Of a stretch of 64,000 nucleotides of DNA, positions 62,396 to 64,000 are shown one piece after another. Source of the DNA: Uranotaenia lowii (Eukaryota > Arthropoda > Insecta > Diptera > Culicidae); assembly GCF_029784155.1 (NCBI RefSeq), contig NC_073693.1:239568750-239632749 (forward strand). The letters are read 5' to 3'. Under the pieces are notes generated by a model. That model saw only the letters and a list, made by a program, of their open reading frames with translations. It ran no database searches and was not told where the DNA came from. Each line of letters starts with the position of its first letter. Position 1 is the first letter of the stretch. A program made the position numbers and the translations under genes.

Positions 62396-63222
62396 ATTTC
62401 CGTTTTCACAACATTTCTAAATATTTTTTGGCCTCAAAAACAAATGAAATTTTACCTTTATGCAATTCCCTAAGTTCTCACACTGTTGCCATGTTCTTTT
62501 TTTTTCTTGAAACTTAACATTTCAGCCACTTTTTCCATAAAGGCTTTTTCGTGGAAAAATACCCTTTTTTTCAATATTCAAAAATTATCATCAACTTGTT
62601 ACTTTGATTTATCGGCCTAGCGGTGAAAAGTGATGTCCTTTTTAGTAGGGACATCTAAAGATTATGAAATTTTTTTATATAGATGGATAGGAGGTTAGAA
62701 GAAATGAAAGATGGTGAAAATGAACCATCTTTCATTTCTTCTAACCTCCTATCCATCTATATAAAAAAATTTCATAATCTTTAGATGTCCCTACTAAAAA
62801 GGACATCACTTTTCACCGCTAGGCCGATAAATCAAAGTAACAAACAAAAATTACGGTGATTAATCTCTTCATAAAATTATCATCAACTGTCCATAAAAAT
62901 AACCCTTTAACTAAACTTAAACCACTAAAAAAGTTTAACTTTTACATTAAACAACCCATTTGCTTCTTAATGCTTAAATTTGATCAGGAGAGATGTTTGT
63001 TTGTGAGCCTTTAAAAGAAAAACAAATATTTTAAGATTTTTAAATTACATTTAAAAATATAAATAAAAAATCTCCTAATAAAAACCAAATTTAGCTTATT
63101 TGTAACTCAATTTATAGTCTTTCAAACGTAGTAAACAGTTTCCAGATATTTTAACTTTATACTTGGTTAATGATGATTATCCGCAAAAATTTCATGTTGA
63201 TCAAAGTTACCCCAGTTTACGG
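62396..63222. other. Right unique arm of the 24-kb element
   Basis: AT-rich, non-coding DNA. 62438-62520 is colinear with 35358-35450. It contains the perfect hairpin at 62596-62843 and ends in the right terminal inverted repeat. Confidence 0.55.
62596..62843. repeat. Perfect 120-bp-arm palindrome, 8-base loop
   Basis: Arms 62596-62715 and 62724-62843 are exact reverse complements with loop GAAAATGA. The hairpin lies between two copies of AAAATTATCATCAACT (62581-62596 and 62873-62888). There is no open frame. Perfect identity implies a recent origin, by palindromic duplication or insertion, or an artefact. Confidence 0.9.
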
Positions 63223-63562
63223 TACGTTTCGTCATCCATGAGGATGCATCCGTCGTACTTCGTTAGAACCTTGTTGTATAACTTCCGGACACGTCATTTG
63301 GCGCCTAAATTCTGCTTCAATATCCGTTTTGGTTGCTTACTGGCCCGCGCAGACGAAACCTTCTGACGGTGCACTGTTCGGCATTGATTCTCTTGGCGAT
63401 GTCACAGTCCGACTGCCTTGAGTTTGCCTTGATCGTTCTCAACACCTTCAAATGCAATTTCCGATCCTTAGTTCCACTATGATGCTTGTTATAAACCTGC
63501 CGATTGATAGTATGCAACTCACGGAATTTTTTAACGATTTCGCGATTTTTGAACCCGAGCAC
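63223..63562 (-). pseudogene. Tc1/mariner (DD37-like) transposase, N-terminal part
   Basis: The minus strand from 63562 encodes the DNA-binding half: KNREIVKKFRELHTINR, RQSDCDIAKRINAEQCTVRR (a paired helix-turn-helix pattern), then in a shifted frame YNKVLTKYDGCILMDDETY with the first catalytic Asp, ending exactly at the TA where the 24-kb element sits. A TGA and one frameshift interrupt it. The remainder of the same gene is at 38637-39083. Confidence 0.8.
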
Positions 63563-64000
63563 GTGTTTTTGATTACCAAAAACATGATTTTAACGAAGAA
63601 AAATTTTTAATTTATCATTTCCTTGGCTTATATTTAATTAAAGTTTAAAAGAATTGAAAAGACCAAAAATTTGATTTTTTTTTTCTCAAAATGGAGATAG
63701 TAATGAGTTGATACATGAAATCAATTATTTATCCTTCATTGAAACATTGTTCAAAATATTTGTACTTGTGGCCATTTTGGCTTCAGCATTCTTCTTAAAA
63801 CTTTTGATATTTTCTGAAAAAAAATGAAGCTTGTAATCGAGGCTTCAAAAAGGTTTTCGAATTTTAGTTGGTTTTAAATGTTTAGAGGAAAAACACATTT
63901 AAAAGCTGATTAATCACCAGCAAAACTGTTGAACAGATAAAATTTTTGATACGTTTCGTTCGGTTCAGTTTTCGCAAAAAAAAGTTATTATTTTTTTTAA
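63563..64000. other. Flank of the mariner relic, no gene
   Basis: AT-rich DNA with homopolymer runs and nothing recognisable. The mariner 5' terminal repeat should lie here or beyond, but I could not match it. Confidence 0.4.

Larger units (their letters stand above)
39084..63222. mobile_element. 24.1-kb TIR element carrying the satellite
   Basis: Left end CCGTAAACTGGGG-G-AACTTTGAT and right end (inverted) CCGTAAACTGGGG-T-AACTTTGAT match at 22 of 23 bases. Each is flanked by TA (39082-39083 and 63223-63224). Removing the element and one TA rejoins the mariner transposase reading frame exactly between its two halves, so the ends are certain. Inside: ~320 bp of left unique DNA, ~17 kb of 9-bp satellite broken by three insertions, and ~830 bp of right unique DNA containing a perfect hairpin. 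No transposase gene belonging to the element itself is visible, so it is non-autonomous. A satellite-free relative may lie at 32208-35560. Confidence 0.8.

Overview
The window is nuclear DNA of an insect, most likely a mosquito. The background is AT-rich and intron-bearing. It carries two antennal-type ionotropic receptor genes of the Ir75-like kind, three groups of non-LTR retrotransposon (I, RTE-like and CR1/L2-like), a Tc1/mariner relic of the mosquito DD37 kind, and many short inverted-repeat elements. There is no bacterial gene organisation. The species assignment is inference from gene and transposon families.

Layout. 1-9538: gene-poor DNA with a small inverted-repeat element (2068-2400, exact 8-bp target duplication) and a nearly full-length I-clade retrotransposon (3068-8285, exact 12-bp target duplication). 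9539-23574 (minus): a seven-exon ionotropic receptor gene, 634 codons, split by an 11.8-kb fourth intron that holds diverged repeats and a 1.85-kb palindrome. 23575-35814: intergenic DNA with an RTE-type 3' relic, an inverted array of ~120-bp units, a Foldback/MULE-like element with a 9-bp duplication, other MITEs and a 5'-truncated RTE-like element. 35815-38116 (plus): a second seven-exon receptor paralogue, 639 codons, with the same splice phases and only short introns. The two receptors are divergent and complete.

38637-63562: a mariner transposase pseudogene cut in two by a 24.1-kb insertion (39084-63222). The insertion has near-perfect 23-bp terminal inverted repeats and a TA duplication, and removing it rejoins the transposase sequence exactly at the codon after the Asp-Asp-Glu-Thr-Tyr motif. 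The inserted element is mostly a satellite: about 17 kb of a 9-bp unit, GAACCGTWS, in four blocks. Those blocks are separated by a foldback-type DNA element (46491-49731, TA duplication), a 172-bp insert and a 5'-truncated CR1/L2-like LINE (56351-58973).

The satellite is the most striking part of the window. Its 9-bp unit comes in four forms (TAC, TAG, TTC, TTG endings) and has no stop codon in five of six frames, so it gives enormous overlapping open frames (up to 1848 codons) that I do not regard as genes. It has higher-order periods (900-927 bp in the first block, 1351-1432 bp in the last). A perfect 120-bp-arm hairpin lies between the satellite and the right end of the 24-kb element.

Functionally, the only host genes I can support are the two chemoreceptors. 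Everything else is mobile or repetitive DNA, nested so that the order of insertion can be partly read.
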